Shown here: one piece after another, positions 31,774 through 42,764 of the stretch | How the letters are laid out: each line of letters starts with the position of its first letter | Numbering within the stretch: the stretch's first letter is position 1 | Assembly (NCBI RefSeq): GCF_905171765.1 | Contig: NC_053392.1 | Coordinates: forward strand, 109,698,465 to 109,762,464 | Direction: 5' to 3' | Source of the DNA: Bufo bufo | Lineage: Eukaryota > Chordata > Amphibia > Anura > Bufonidae | Length of the DNA: 64,000 nt | Position numbers and translations under genes: made by a program | The notes under the pieces: generated by a model | What the model was told of the DNA's origin: nothing | The model's input: only the letters and a program-made list of their open reading frames with translations | Database searches by the model: none

Positions 31774-32500
31774 GGAGTCCAGACTTTGTAGTAACAGTGA
31801 ACAGTTGCTTTTACTTGGCATAAATTGGTAATCGAAACAGCTTCCAAATGATATCTTGGTCATCAGCAGGTATTGGCTTAGCTTTGGCAGGCAAATACTT
31901 CTCTGCAGCAATCTCAGCCCTGCTATGCTTGGCTGGATGAATAGGAAACTCTTCCTCTTCTTCTGGAACTTAAGTTAACTGTAGTCAGTAGTCTGTCTCT
32001 TACTTATAGTCCTAGGAACTCCTTGTCCTGGCTTTAGAGTACCTCAAGCTTTGGCTCAGCTTGGGTGAAGGCAATGCAAGCCCAGGAGGGGTCAAGCAAC
32101 CATGTAGATATCGCAGGCAGGGCCTGCAGGCCTAGCAGGACGGGCAGCGCTCTGCTAGCCAGCACAAAACCTCTCCCTAAGGAGGGTAGACTAGACTCGA
32201 CCTGTCCCCACGGAGGGGAAGGCTAAACTGCCACAAACTTCTCCCTAACACAGAACTCCTCCCTCTAGCTACAGAGGGCTGGATGGAAGCAGAAGGTTCC
32301 TCTCCAGAGAAACTATCTCTGCCAATTGCTGCCGCCATCTGCTGGTGGACCAGGTAATTGCACTTGAACATAACAGTTTCAGGAATAAATATGCACATTA
32401 TCAGGCGATGACATAAAATACATTAGTTATTATACGTTAGCACATAGAAAATGGTAGCAAGGTGCCAAAAGAAGTGGTAATGGCACTTTGGGTCATTACA

Positions 32501-33996
32501 CAAACAAAATTCAATATTTATTACCCTGATTCTGCGATTTATGTATGATTTTTAATTGCTCTATATTACGTTTTTTGTGAGACAAAGTAACAAAAAAATG
32601 CCTGTTTTGGCACTGTTTTTATTTTTTACAACATTCATCTGACAGGGTAGATCATGTGCTATTTTTATAGAGCAGGTTGTTACGGACGCAATGATATCAA
32701 ATATGTCTACTTTCTTTGTTTGTTTCAGTATTACATAATAAAGCATTTAAAAAAAAAAAAAATGTATTTGTGTCTCCATTTTCTGAACTCATTTTTTTTT
32801 ATTTTTCTGCCAATCGTCTTGTGCAGGGGCTCGTTTTTTGCAGGAAGAGTTGACGTTTTCATTGATACCATATTCATTATTACACTTTATGGGACAAGGT
32901 GAACAAAAACTTGTTTGTTTTGGCACATTTTTTATTTATTTATTTTTACAGCATTCATCTGAGGGGTTAGTTCATGTGAAATTTTTATAGAGCAGATCGT
33001 TACGGACATAGCAATACCTAATATGTATACTTTTTCTTATTTATTTCACTTTAACACAATATTAGCAGTCTTGAAACAAAAAGAAACTATGTTTTAGTGT
33101 CTCCATTGTCTGAGAGCCATAGTTTTTTTTATTTTTTGACCGATTGTCTTAGGTAGGGTCTCAATTTTTGCGTGATGAGGTGAAGGTTTGATTGGTACTA
33201 TTTTGGGGGGCATACACCTTTTTGATCGCTTGGTGTTGCAATTTTTGTGATGTAAGGTGACAAAAAATAGCTTTTTTGGCACAGTTTATTTTTTATTTTT
33301 TTACGGTGTTCACCTGAGAGGTTAGTTCATGTGATATTGTTACATTGTTGTTGGTTGTTACGGATGTGGCAATAACTAATATGTATACTTTTTTTATTTT
33401 TTATTTTTTATTTCACTTTAATACAATAATGGCATATTTGAAATAAAAAAAATGATGTTTTAATGTCTCCATGTTCTGAGAGCTATAGTTTTTTTTTCTT
33501 TTTTTGAGGGCTTTTCTTATGTAGGGGCTCATTTTGCGGGATGAGGTGACGGTTTTATTGGTACCATTTTGTGGGACATACACCTTTTTGATCGCTTGGT
33601 GTTGCGCTTTTTGCGATGTAAGGTGACAAAAATGGCTTTTTTTTTACACAGTTTTATTTATTTTTTATTGTGTTTATTGAAAGGGGTGGATCATGTGATA
33701 TATTTATAGAGCCGGTCCTTCCGGACGCAGTGATACCTAATATGTGTGTTTTTTTCCTTTTTTTTCTTTTTTTAATATGAGAATTTTTAACTTTTTTAAT
33801 GAAACTTAATTTTTTTATTAAAAGCACTTTTTTTTGCTTTTTTTAAAACTTTATTTCTGTCCCACCCTGGACTTCAACTTTTGAACGTCTGACCCACTCT
33901 GCAATGCATTACAATACATCTGTCGTTATAGTATGTAAAATTGCGTCAAGACACTTGCCGCCATGGCGTCCTATTACGTCATATGTCGGGTAGGGG
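32501..33996 (-). repeat. piggyBac-like copy 2, terminal half with 350-bp repeats
   Basis: Reverse complement of the repeated part of copy 1: words such as TTATAGAGC(A/C)GGT, ATACCTAATATGTATAC and GATGTAAGGTGACAAAAA recur at about 330-350 bp spacing. T-rich and AT-rich, no coding content. Confidence 0.8.
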
Positions 33997-34000
33997 TTAA

Positions 34001-34170
34001 ACCGGCATATATATGTGATTGCTACAGCAAAACACAGGGTAGTGCAGCAATCTACCTGTGAGTGTTAACGTGAAATTGAGTGTTGAGCCTCAATCCTACG
34101 TATCCTTGAATTCCATTTCCACACGGTTGGAATTACATTTTTGGGGGGATTGTCCATTTTAATTAAACCT
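34001..34170 (+). repeat. Tandem unit, copy after the piggyBac-like insertion
   Basis: ACCGGCATATATATGTGATTGC to TTTTAATTAA, related to 28128-28323. It leads directly into hAT-like sequence. Confidence 0.6.
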
Positions 34171-34394
34171 ACCATGCCCTGTGAAAAATAGTCAAAAGAG
34201 TCTCCCTGTTGACAACTGGTGTGAGAGCCGTCACCGTTTGGGTTGCCCTGAGGAGGAGTTTGGGGACGAGGCTGGAGACCCCATGCAAGGTGCTGTCAAT
34301 ATCCAGGCTGACTCACTTTTCAGCCAATCTCACATGGTGAGGAATGTTTTCCTGGATTTGCAGTGTAAGAAATATCTGTAGCTTCACTGTTTAA

Positions 34395-34640
34395 TCTGTG
34401 TCGTTCCAACTTGCTGGAATTCAACATTGCACATGCTTGAGCATCTGTATGAAAGTGAACGATTCTTTCATGTACCAGACAGCCTCAGCAGGTAGCATGT
34501 GTTGTTTCGAGGTCAGGCTGTGGCAGCTCATGTCATTCATGGTGAAGTTGTCCCTCATGTCCCTTATATGTACAGTAGTTTTGAAGAAACTCTGATGCTC
34601 ATGCAACAAGTGGCGCCGAAGTAGGAGGAAGAATAAAAGT
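34395..34640 (+). pseudogene. hAT A transposase, central fragment
   Basis: In the plus strand, the frame through 34397-34503 reads VPTCWNSTLHMLEHLYE, the conserved hAT catalytic-core block (T-R-W-N-S-T) with Arg changed to Cys, and then hits a stop. The same block appears in hAT B as TRLNSTLHMLDCLYE. Frames around it are broken. The preceding 34181-34381 frame shows no recognisable motif. Confidence 0.65.
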
Positions 34641-34719
34641 TAACCCATCTTGCTGTTCTCCCTGTTGCTGATGGGAATACACAGTGAGAAACTCCCATGG
34701 GGGAGGAGTTGCTGCTGTA

Positions 34720-35700
34720 AGCCGTGTACCAGGGTGGGCTCCCCAGGATACCACAAAGTCACGAACGAGGAAAAAAAGCACTGACGCCAGCTTTTGTAAA
34801 ACAGGCTTTTTAGTATAACGGGATATCAAAAACAACCCCAAAACCAGTGAACATAAAATAAAGTCACATACACTCAGCCTGGAGGCAGAGACCCCTGTGT
34901 TGCACAGCACGGCGCCTTCAATGGTAGCTGGGAAAACAATTGCGATAATTTACCTGCTGACAGGTGCAATTAACAAGGCCTTGACGTACCTATTATTACC
35001 CTAGGAACAGGAACAATTGTGTGGGGTGCAAGATACGGTTTCGCCAGTGGTGTAACACAGCAGCTTACAAACCTATCGGCTCTACAATATTCCTGAGTAA
35101 AGCGCAAAGTTGGATTGAGTTGGTGAACAGTATGGCAGCTTTCAATCGTGCAATGTCTCTTTAAGCAATGAACTCCTTGTAGTAAACGTGGCAAACACTT
35201 TTGGCCTGATACAAACGGAGACCCTATCTATCTGACTACAGGCCTATTCTCAGTCACTAGGCGCCAATCTGTAATTGGGTGTGTGCATGCTCTTACCGAT
35301 CGGGTTTGCTCTTTATCTAATGTTGACTTTAAACCGAACTACAAGTCTCTCCAGCAAACAGGAGGCTATGCAGGGTATGTAGGTCTGTTCCACAGCTCTA
35401 TCAGCTTTCCGGGAAACAATCCTCTCTTTTCTGCACAATATCTGGATACAGGACAGCGATCAGTCACATTCTGCTGCAACTCTGGCCACTCCAGGAAACA
35501 CTGACGTCTGGATGCTGTTCTCCAGCCTCTCTGTGTCTTTCCACAAGATGTCTGCCGAGCTCCTTCCTGCTCCTTCTCCAGACTATGAGATCTAGTCTTC
35601 TCCTCCTATGAATATTCAAATACTTGCAATCTGTTTAGCTGTGTGGAAAAACAGCGGCCTCTTGTGGCAAACAACAGAACAAAAGTCCTGAATTCTATTT
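34720..35700. other. LTR-like insertion in hAT A, unclassified
   Basis: This stretch separates two parts of the hAT A transposase. It begins near TGTACCAGGGTGGGCTCCC and has a minus-strand AATAAA-type signal region, with CGGCCTCTTGTGGCAAACA near the right edge, wording usual in frog LTRs. No ORF and no target duplication seen, so the class is uncertain. Confidence 0.35.
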
Positions 35701-35739
35701 AAACAGTGTTCATGTAATAAGAGCTGTTTCTCAATCTCA

Positions 35740-35804
35740 CACTGCCACTTGAGGAGGAGAAAGAGAAGTCGGAGCTGGAGGAGAAAGAGGATGATGATGA
35801 CGAT
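35740..35804 (+). pseudogene. hAT A transposase, acidic linker
   Basis: Reads LPLEEEKEKSELEEKE followed by a run of Asp, an acidic linker common before the hAT C-terminal region. It ends in the 8-bp target duplication ATGACGAT of hAT B; the same frame resumes after hAT B at 42765. Confidence 0.65.
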
Positions 35805-36290
35805 TAGAGATTAGAAAATTTTTACAAAATTTGACTCGCCGTTTTATCAGATTTTTCAGGGAAAATTTGGTTAGATCCGAATATATTCGCAGCGAATTAC
35901 GTTAAAAAATGGCTATTTCCTGGCTGCTGAGAGCCTTTATAGTGGTGTAGAACACTGTGCCTTATAGTAACACGCATAGGGAGTCTGCTTTGGTAGTTAA
36001 AAAAATACTGCGAGTCCGTCTGACATGCAGATGATAGGTGTCGCTCTTAGAATCACTGCACACTTCACTTATTAGGGCAGTCACGGGGCCAAAACTGACC
36101 AAATAACTCAAGTATAAACTCAGCCTTACAGGTCGATGTTAGTGTCAAGAAGAAACGCACTCCTTTTACACCATCGCCAGCTGATTCCACATATATGATT
36201 ACAGAACCTGTTATAATGAAAGCTTATACAAGTAGAGCCCCCCTCCCCAAACAGAGTGGAGAGGGTGTGAGCATTAAGTTTGTGTTGACT

Positions 36291-36749
36291 TCACTGTTTA
36301 ATTTGCCCTTCCTCTGATCCGTCAGAACAAAAACCCACAAAAAAACTGATCCTATCTTGCATCATCAAGAAATCATTAATGACCTTTCTCTCTTCATATA
36401 GGCAGTCCAACATATGGAGGGTGGAATTCAAACGGGTGGAAACATCGCATATCAGCCCATGTTGGGGGATGCCGTTCTGCCACTGTATCTCAAGGAGGGG
36501 GTACTTTGCGGTGTACCTGTGGCTGAAGTGCATGCAAAGTTTCCTGGCCATTTTTAGGATGTCTTGCAGATGGTTAGAAGACTTCAGGAACTGCTTGACA
36601 ACCAGATTTAACACATGTGCTATGCAGGGCACATGGCTCAGCCTTCCTTGACGCAGTGTTGACACTATGTTCTTCCCGTTGTCGGTCACCATTGTTCCGA
36701 TTTTCAGTTGTTGCTGAGAAAGCCAGGTTTCAATTTCTTGATGAATCAC
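36291..36749 (-). pseudogene. hAT B transposase, catalytic-core fragment
   Basis: The 152-codon frame begins in the RNase H-like core: TMVTDNGKNIVSTLRQ (about residues 18-33, the first/second catalytic aspartate strand TDNGxN), then HVPCIAHVLNLVVKQFL (C-x2-H motif), and VSTRLNSTLHMLDCLYEER, where the usual TRWNST has Leu for Trp. It stops shortly after. The C-terminal dimerisation part is missing between 36291 and 35805. Confidence 0.85.
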
Positions 36750-37347
36750 ATAGAGCAGTTCCTCTCATGTGTGACTCCGTTTGCCAAGGCAAACCAGGTG
36801 CAGAACAGCTTGACAGCGCCGTACCCTACACATGTGGTATGCTGGAGGGGCGCTATGACTTGTCCCTGCAGTGGAGGCTGAGGACATGGTGGAGGATGAG
36901 GAGGCAGAGGCGAACATTGTTGCAGGACCAAGGGCGTGGCAACGTGGAGGCGGAAGCGGCGTAATCTTGCCAAGTTGCTGGTGTGGCTGTGCAGGAACCA
37001 CATTCACCCAGTGGGCCGTAAAGGACATGTACTGTCCCTGACCGTAGTTACAGCTCTACACGTCGCTGCTGCCGTGCACTTTGGCGGACACTGACAGGCT
37101 CAAGGACTGGCCCACCTTCTGTTTTAAGTATTTGTTCAGGGCTGGTACTGCCTTTTTCACAAATAAATTACAGCTTAGGACTCTCCACCATGGCTTGGCA
37201 CAAGCCATCAGTTCTCTGAAAGGTGCAGAGTCCACCACTTGGGAAGGGAAGGACTGCAGCACCAGCAACTTGGACAGGAGCACGTTAGCTTCTGCGCTGT
37301 TGGATGCGTGCACGCATACTGCTGTCTCTTGGAAATCGCTTCGGTGA

Positions 37348-37700
37348 TCAATTTCTTACGGAATGACTGATGAGGAGTAGGAGCAGGAGCATCTGAACCA
37401 GCAGAAGATGGGAATGACAGACAGCTCCCTTTGGCTGAGGTGGTGGAGCCTTGACTGGCTGAAACCGGGTGCGTGCCACTGCACTAGGCTGGACCACCAC
37501 ATCGAAGCCACGGTTCTCCCAGGCCACTTTATGGCAATGCTGCATATGTTGATGCAGGGCCATAGTGCCAAAATTGGCACCCTGGCCACACTTCATCTTC
37601 TGCCCACATATTCTACATATGGCCACATTAACCTCCTCTGGCAGCTTAATGAAAAACTGCCACACTGCCAAGTAGGTGATTTTCCCCCCAACAGTCTACA
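37348..37700 (-). pseudogene. hAT B transposase, BED zinc finger
   Basis: A frame reading VWQFFIKLPEEVNVAICRICGQKMKCGQGANFGTMALHQHMQHCH in part: V-W-x-F-F at the start, C-x2-C (CRIC), and H-x4-H (HQHMQH) fit a BED finger at about residues 3-46. BED fingers bind transposon ends. It continues in another frame (37593-37895) toward a Ser/Gln-rich N-terminus. The link to the core (36750-37347) is in broken frames with a proline/alanine-rich stretch. Confidence 0.8.
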
Positions 37701-37947
37701 CTGACTGACTGCTACCGCCGCTGCCTCTGTGAACCCCTGCACCACTATTCCCGGGCAGGTAGGCTGCTGTGAAGAAGGTGGTCTACCCTGGGCACGTTTG
37801 GCTCCTGACCTCCCACTGCTGCCACCCTGCTGACTCCCAGCTATGCTACCACCTTGCTGGCTCAGCCGCTGCCTCACAGGCAAGCTTCCACCCACTTCTC
37901 CTGATGATGATCAAGCCCCTTCTGCACCCAGCTCCCAAGTGCGATCG

Positions 37948-38479
37948 TGTCATGGATGAGATTTGCAGATAGCTGGAACCTATAAATAAACGAGCGACTG
38001 GCTTGATCCCAAACTAAGGAGCTTGTAGGTGAGCCCTATAAAACCCTAAGAGCTCTCCCTGACTGCTATGCACATACAAGGGTCTCGATGGTAGACAATT
38101 GCATGTCCACATACCTAAGCCTGTGTGACACCTGAAAACCCTATAATAGTGAGGGGACACGACCACCGGCTCCCTGCACTTAATACGGAGGGAGTCAGGG
38201 TCACCTAGAATCAAGCCAGCAAGCAAACACAATAAAGTAAAAGGACTTATCTGAGCAAACAGCAGACGCAGCCTCCAGCAGTGAACACTTCATCCAGGAA
38301 GTAGTATAAACCGCAAAGTGAGGCAGTATGGGAGGGAATATAAAGGAAGACGATTATGTGTAAATAAGTGACTCCTGGCAGAAGCAATGGAGATGAGAAA
38401 GTGAAACCAAAACAAAGAACATCATACAAGAGGTAGAGAAGAACGTCTGCTAGAGCTTCTCGCAGAACTGGCAGTGACA
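37948..38479 (-). repeat. 3' LTR of the Gypsy chromovirus
   Basis: On the plus strand it begins TGTCATGGATGAG and ends GGCAGTGACA, so on the element strand it reads TGTCACTGCC...ATGACA, with inverted TGTCA/TGACA ends. Length 532 bp. It is directly preceded on the element strand by a polypurine tract. Confidence 0.8.
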
Positions 38480-38496
38480 GTACCCCTCCCTCTACG
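38480..38496 (-). promoter_or_regulatory. Polypurine tract
   Basis: Minus strand reads AGAGGGAGGGGTAC just before the LTR start TGTCAC. This is the expected plus-strand priming site and fixes the LTR border. Confidence 0.75.
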
Positions 38497-38511
38497 GGTG
38501 GACTCCGGACA

Positions 38512-40005
38512 CTAAGAGCCCACCTTCTCAGAATGAGACCTATGGAAAGCCCTGATGAGACAAGTGGCCTTAATGTCCGCCACTGGGACCCACATTCTCT
38601 CCTCAGGACCATAACCCTCCCAATGAACGAGGTACTGAAGAGAACCGCGGATAATGCAAGAATCCACAATTCTAGAGACCTGAAATTCAAGATTACCATC
38701 AACAATAATCGGAGGAGGAGGCAAAGAGGAGGGTACAGTGGGTTGAACATAAGGTTTTAATAGGGACTTGTGAAAAACATTATGGATCTTCCAAGTCTGA
38801 GGAAGATCAAGACGGAAGGCAACGGGATTGATGACGGACAAGATCTTGTAAGGCCCAATAAACTTAGAACCCAACTTCCAGGAGGGAACCTTCAGTTTGA
38901 TATTCTTTGTAGAAAACCACACCAGATCACCCACATTCAGGTCTGGACCAGGCACACGTCTCTTATCCGCCACACGCTTATATCTCTCACTCATCCTCTT
39001 CAGATTACCCTGAATCTTTTGCCAAATAAATGACAAAGACGAGGAAAATCTCTCCTCATCAGGTAAACCAGAAGACCCCTCTCCAGAGAATGTCCCAAAC
39101 TGCGGATGAAAGCCATATGCATCAAAAAATGGTGACTTATCAGAGGACTCATGGCGACGGTTATTTAAAGCAAACTCAGCAAGGGACAAAAAAGAATACC
39201 AATCCTCCTGATTCTCTGCCACAAAACAGCGCAGATATGTCTCCAGATTCTGATTGACACGTTCGGTCTGACCATTTGACTGCGGGTGAAAAGCAGAAGA
39301 GAACGACAACCGAACCCCCAAGCGAGAACAGAAGGCCTTCCAGAATCTGGAAACAAATTGCGTGCCCCAATCAGAAACGATGTCTGAAGGGATGCCATGC
39401 AATTTAACAATATGATCAACAAATGCTTGCGCCAGCGTCTTAGCATTAGGTAACCCAGGAAAGGTAATGAAATGTGCCATTTTGCTAAAACGGTCCACTA
39501 CCACCAGAATCACAGTCTTCCCCGAGGAACGAGGCAGGTCCGTAATGAAGTCCATGGACAGATGCGTCCAAGGACGGGAAGGAATGGGTAACGGGAGGAG
39601 AGAACCCGATGGCCGTGAATGAGCGACCTTGGCACGAGCGCAGGTCTCACAGGCTGCCACAAAACCCTCAACCGTCTTACGAAGAGCCGGCCACCAGAAT
39701 CTCTGAACAATGAGATCCACTGTGGCTCTACTCCCCGGGTGCCCAGCAAGGACAGTATCGTGGTGCTCCTTAAAAATCTTGTGTCGTAAAGCGAGAGGCA
39801 CAAACAATCTCCCAGGAGGACAAAGATCAGAAGCCTCTGCCTGGGCTGCCTGAACCTCTGCCTCCAAATCAGGATAAAGAGCAGAGACGACCACCCCTTC
39901 AGCCAAAATGGGACCCGGGCCTTCAAAGTTCCCCCCTCCCGGAAAACAACGTGACAGGGCATCCGCCTTCATAATTTTTAACTCCAGGGCGGAACGTAGC
40001 CACAA
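38512..40005 (-). pseudogene. Gypsy integrase with chromodomain
   Basis: 497-codon frame, intact over its length. It starts in the RNase H tail (KADALSR), then has the HHCC finger (KEHHDTVLAGHPG ... CETCARAK, about residues 78-125), the catalytic D of MDFITDLP (about 152), the D of SDWGTQF (about 211) and E of SNGQTERVNQ (about 247). A GPY/F-type segment (FIGPYKIL) and a chromodomain follow (EFQVSRIVDS ... YLVHWEGYGPEERMWVP, about 440-485). Trp replaces the usual Arg in SDxGTQF. Upstream RT is in another frame, so the pol protein is not continuous. Confidence 0.92.
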
Positions 40006-40684
40006 AATGAAACCTAGAAAAGGACAAAGACCATCTGGCCTGTCTCGGGTTCAGACGCTTGGCCGATTCCAAGTAGGCCAGATTCTTATGGTCGGTAAAC
40101 ACGGTAATAAGGTGTCTGGCTCCCTCTAACCAATGGCGCCATTCCTCAAAAGCTAATTTGATGGCCAACAACTCCCTATCTCCCACATCGTAATTTCTCT
40201 CTGCAGATGATAGTTTCCTTGAGAAAAAGGCACACGGTCGCCATTTGGCAGGAGAGGGACCCTGAGACAAGACTGCACCCACACCCACCTCAGAAGCATC
40301 CACCTCAACAATAAAAGGTAGAGAGACATCAGGTTGTACCAAAATGGGAGCGGAAGCAAAACTCTCTTTAATACTAGAAAAGGCTTTAAGCGCATCTACC
40401 GACCACGAGGAAAATTCCACCCCCTTTTTAGTCATATCAGTGAGTGGCTTAACAACAGAGGAATAATTCAAAATGAACTTTCTATAATAATTGGCAAAAC
40501 CCAAAAACCGCATCAGCGCCTTCTGATTCTCAGGAAGCTCCCAATCAAGCACAGCGCGGACCTTCTCAGGGTCCATCCGAAAACCAGAAGCGGAGAGAAG
40601 AAAATCAAGAAATTGAATCTCTGGAACCACAAACACAAATTTTTCCAGTTTAGCGTACAATTTATTCTCCCGCAGAATCAGCAA
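39923..40684 (-). pseudogene. Gypsy RT C-terminus and RNase H
   Basis: The frame includes the RT thumb/connection (…FLDFLLSASGFRMDPEKV…, FLGFANYYRKFI) and the RNase H start LPFIVEVDASEVGVGAVLSQ with catalytic Asp, followed by the FTDHKNLAYL motif. The same register continues upstream to the YLDDI segment across one in-frame TAG at 40736-40738, and it runs out of register with the integrase near 39975. Confidence 0.9.
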
Positions 40685-40735
40685 GACCTGACATAGGTGG
40701 TCCCGATGAGTCTTGAAATCAGGAGAAAAAAAAAT

Positions 40736-40990
40736 CTAAATGTCATCTAGATACACCAGTACAAATTTCCCCATTAAATGATAAAAAATGCTGTTCACAA
40801 AATGTTGGAAGACAGCCGGAGCATTCATCAAACCAAAGGGCATAACCAAATTTTCGAAATGACCCTCAGGGGTATTGAAGGCCGTCTTCCATTTGTCCCC
40901 TTGCCTGACCCTGACTAGGTTGTATGCCCCTCTTAAATCCAACTTAGAAAAAACTTTAGCCCCAACAATCTGGTTAAACAGGTCCGAGAT
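40736..40990 (-). pseudogene. Gypsy RT palm fragment
   Basis: Reads [11 protein letters not shown] with the first catalytic Asp, [20 protein letters not shown], and YLDDI with the catalytic pair right before an in-frame TAG. Readable homology continues upstream to about 40990 (…[17 protein letters not shown]…), where it ends abruptly against unrelated sequence. Confidence 0.9.
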
Positions 40991-41757
40991 TTATGTCCAT
41001 TTCGGACATAAAATAAGCAGAAACAGACATGGACAGAAACTGACATGAACAGAACACGGGCTGAAGCCAGAGACACAACAGAACAGACATGGGACAGGAT
41101 ACAAATCAGAAGCAGTTAAGCACTGCTAGGCTCTCAGACGCAGTTACACACTCCCAGGCTCTCAGACACAGTTACGCACTGCTAGGCGAACAGAGAACGG
41201 ACCAGGAACATAACATAATACAGGGCAGGTACAGACAGAACAGGACATGGCATAAACAAGATACAGAATACAACAATGAAAACCTAGGCAGAACCATACA
41301 AACAGACAGATGGTAAGACCCCTTGGGTCAGCAGCAAGAAGCTACACCTAAAATGTAACAGGACAAACTGACCCAAAGCCCCACAGCTCACAGGAACTTA
41401 AAGCTGCATAACAAGGCACCTGAGAAGCCCCACCCAGCCACAGAACAGGGGAGTTAACCCCAACAGAACCAGAGTCCAGGACAGACCATAACAGACAGAC
41501 TGCAGCACAGGCTGTTGCCCCTGGCAACCGGCATACACGGAGAAACTCGCAGCCAGTACGCCAGAGCACAACCAACCCGTGAAACCGCAGACAGACTGAC
41601 ATAGGGATAGCAACATCCACAGGCGAGTTCACTGACCCCACAGCCAGCACGCAGCCCCAAGCAACCAGCCTGCACAGGAATTCAGCCTGCAGCCAGTACG
41701 CAAGGGTGCATGCAGCCAGCCTACACGGAAAACGTCACAGTGAACCGCAATGTGACA
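40991..41757 (-). repeat. Second, unrelated LTR/leader sequence
   Basis: Read on the minus strand it starts TGTCACATTGCGGTTCAC, an LTR-like start, and runs through a C/T-rich leader to a small inverted repeat TTATGTCC/GGACATAA (40992-41010). It does not match the Gypsy 3' LTR, so it comes from another LTR element or a diverged 5' LTR. No target duplication between this edge and 37948. Confidence 0.5.
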
Positions 41758-41761
41758 ACAA

Positions 41762-42270
41762 GCCACTAAACTCTAACAAATAAATGCAACAGTGAAGTGC
41801 ATATATTTTTTTTTCCTTTTTGTACTAAAATAGGACACTGAACGCTTTCACCACATATAACTGCAGAAGCGAAATGCGTATATATTTTTCCTTCTTGTAC
41901 TGAAATAGGCCACTAAACTTTTTTGCAAATAAATGCAATAGTGAAGTGCTTATATATATATTTTTTTTACTGAAATAGGACACTGAACCTTTTCACCACA
42001 TATAACTACAGAAGTGAAATGCGTATATATTTTTCCTTTTTGTACTGAAATAGGCCACTTAACTCTTTCACAAATAAATGCAACAGTGAAATGCGTATAT
42101 TTTTTTTCATTTTTGTACTGAAATAGGACACTGAACCCTTTCACGACATATAACTGCATAAGTGAAATGCATATATATTTTTCTTTTTTGTACTGAAATA
42201 GGTCACTAAACTCTTTCTACACAAATAACTGCAGAAGTGAAATGCGTATATATTATTCTTTTCCCACAGA
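41762..42270. repeat. Subterminal tandem repeats of hAT B
   Basis: Alternating half-units of about 60 bp contain CACTAAACTCTTTCACAAATAA, GCAACAGTGAAGTGC or GCAGAAGTGAAATGCG, then TATATTTTT and TTGTACTGAAATAGG. About eight half-units are seen. Such subterminal repeats are common binding sites for hAT transposases. Confidence 0.75.
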
Positions 42271-42764
42271 TATAAGCCACTAAAGGCTATACAATATAGC
42301 ACTTGCACCCCAATAACAAGAACAAATTGCTGGAATTCCAGAGCTGTATAATGGCTATTTGGATCCCCAAATAATGTTTCCCTGCACTTGTAAATCACTT
42401 TTTTTTCACAACAAAGTTTTTCTAGCACTGTCCCAAGCGACTTCAGATGTCTCTCCCTGCACTAAGATGCTGTGAAATGATTCCTCCCTATCCTTTCCCT
42501 GCATTCATAAATCTTTTTTTTTTCAGTTTTTTTCACAATGAGGTTTTTCCTATTGCTGTCCCTAGTACCTTCTCACGTCTGTCCCTGCACTCTGAATGCT
42601 GCAAAATGTCTCACTCTAAGATGGCCGCCGTATTTATAGGGAAAAATTGCGATTCGTTACCATGAAGTGCAAGGAAATTCGCATTCGTTGCGAATCAAAT
42701 TTTTCCTGAAATTCGCATCGAATTCCACTTCATCAGCTTCGATTCACTCATCTCTAATGACGAT

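Larger units (their letters stand above)
30663..32500 (-). mobile_element. LTR retroelement fragment: 5' LTR plus start of coding region
   Basis: An insertion in piggyBac-like copy 2: flanking sequence is continuous in copy 1. Read on the minus strand it opens with TGTAATGACCCAAAGTGCC at the right edge, LTR-like, and runs into an ORF starting at 31058 that is cut off at 30663. A direct duplication inside (31449-31773) would lie in the LTR or leader. The 3' part and second LTR are missing, so no target duplication can be scored. Superfamily not certain; Ty3/Gypsy-like is likely. Confidence 0.55.
28324..33996 (-). mobile_element. piggyBac-like non-autonomous element, copy 2, with nested insertions
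   Basis: Flanked by TTAA (28320-28323 and 33997-34000), with ends CCCCTTCTACCCCGGG and the complement of CATATGTCGGGTAGGGG. In reverse orientation it matches copy 1 at 9277-12664, including AAGTTGAAGTCC next to the end and the 350- and 395-bp repeats. Without insertions it is about 2.2 kb. Three inserts are recognised: a hAT MITE (28431-28699), a Penelope-type foldback (28953-30318) and an LTR-element fragment (30663-32500). No transposase ORF seen. Confidence 0.8.
37948..40990 (-). mobile_element. Ty3/Gypsy chromovirus, 5'-truncated, nested in hAT B
   Basis: Minus-strand LTR retrotransposon with RT, RNase H, integrase plus chromodomain and the 3' LTR. The pol order RT-RH-IN with a C-terminal chromodomain defines a chromovirus. 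The 5' edge breaks at about 40990 within the RT N-terminus (…ISDLFNQ… still readable). Gag, protease and the cognate 5' LTR are absent. Next to it lies a different LTR (40991-41757). Confidence 0.85.
35805..42756 (-). mobile_element. hAT element B, inserted in the hAT A transposase
   Basis: Ends TAGAGATTAG (left) and the complement of ATTCACTCATCTCTA (right, i.e. TAGAGATGAGTGAAT), flanked by a perfect 8-bp duplication ATGACGAT (35797-35804, 42757-42764). Minus-strand transposase remnants lie at 36291-37700. The 5' part has subterminal tandem repeats (41762-42260). It is split by Gypsy and LTR sequence at 37948-41757. Removing it restores the frame of hAT A. Confidence 0.92.

Noticed and set aside
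31351..31911. 186-codon minus-strand frame
   Set aside because: It spans the internal tandem duplication of the LTR region and repeats itself; more likely LTR sequence than protein.
38533..39257. Plus-strand frames opposite the Gypsy integrase
   Set aside because: Shadows of a 497-codon integrase with full catalytic triad on the minus strand.
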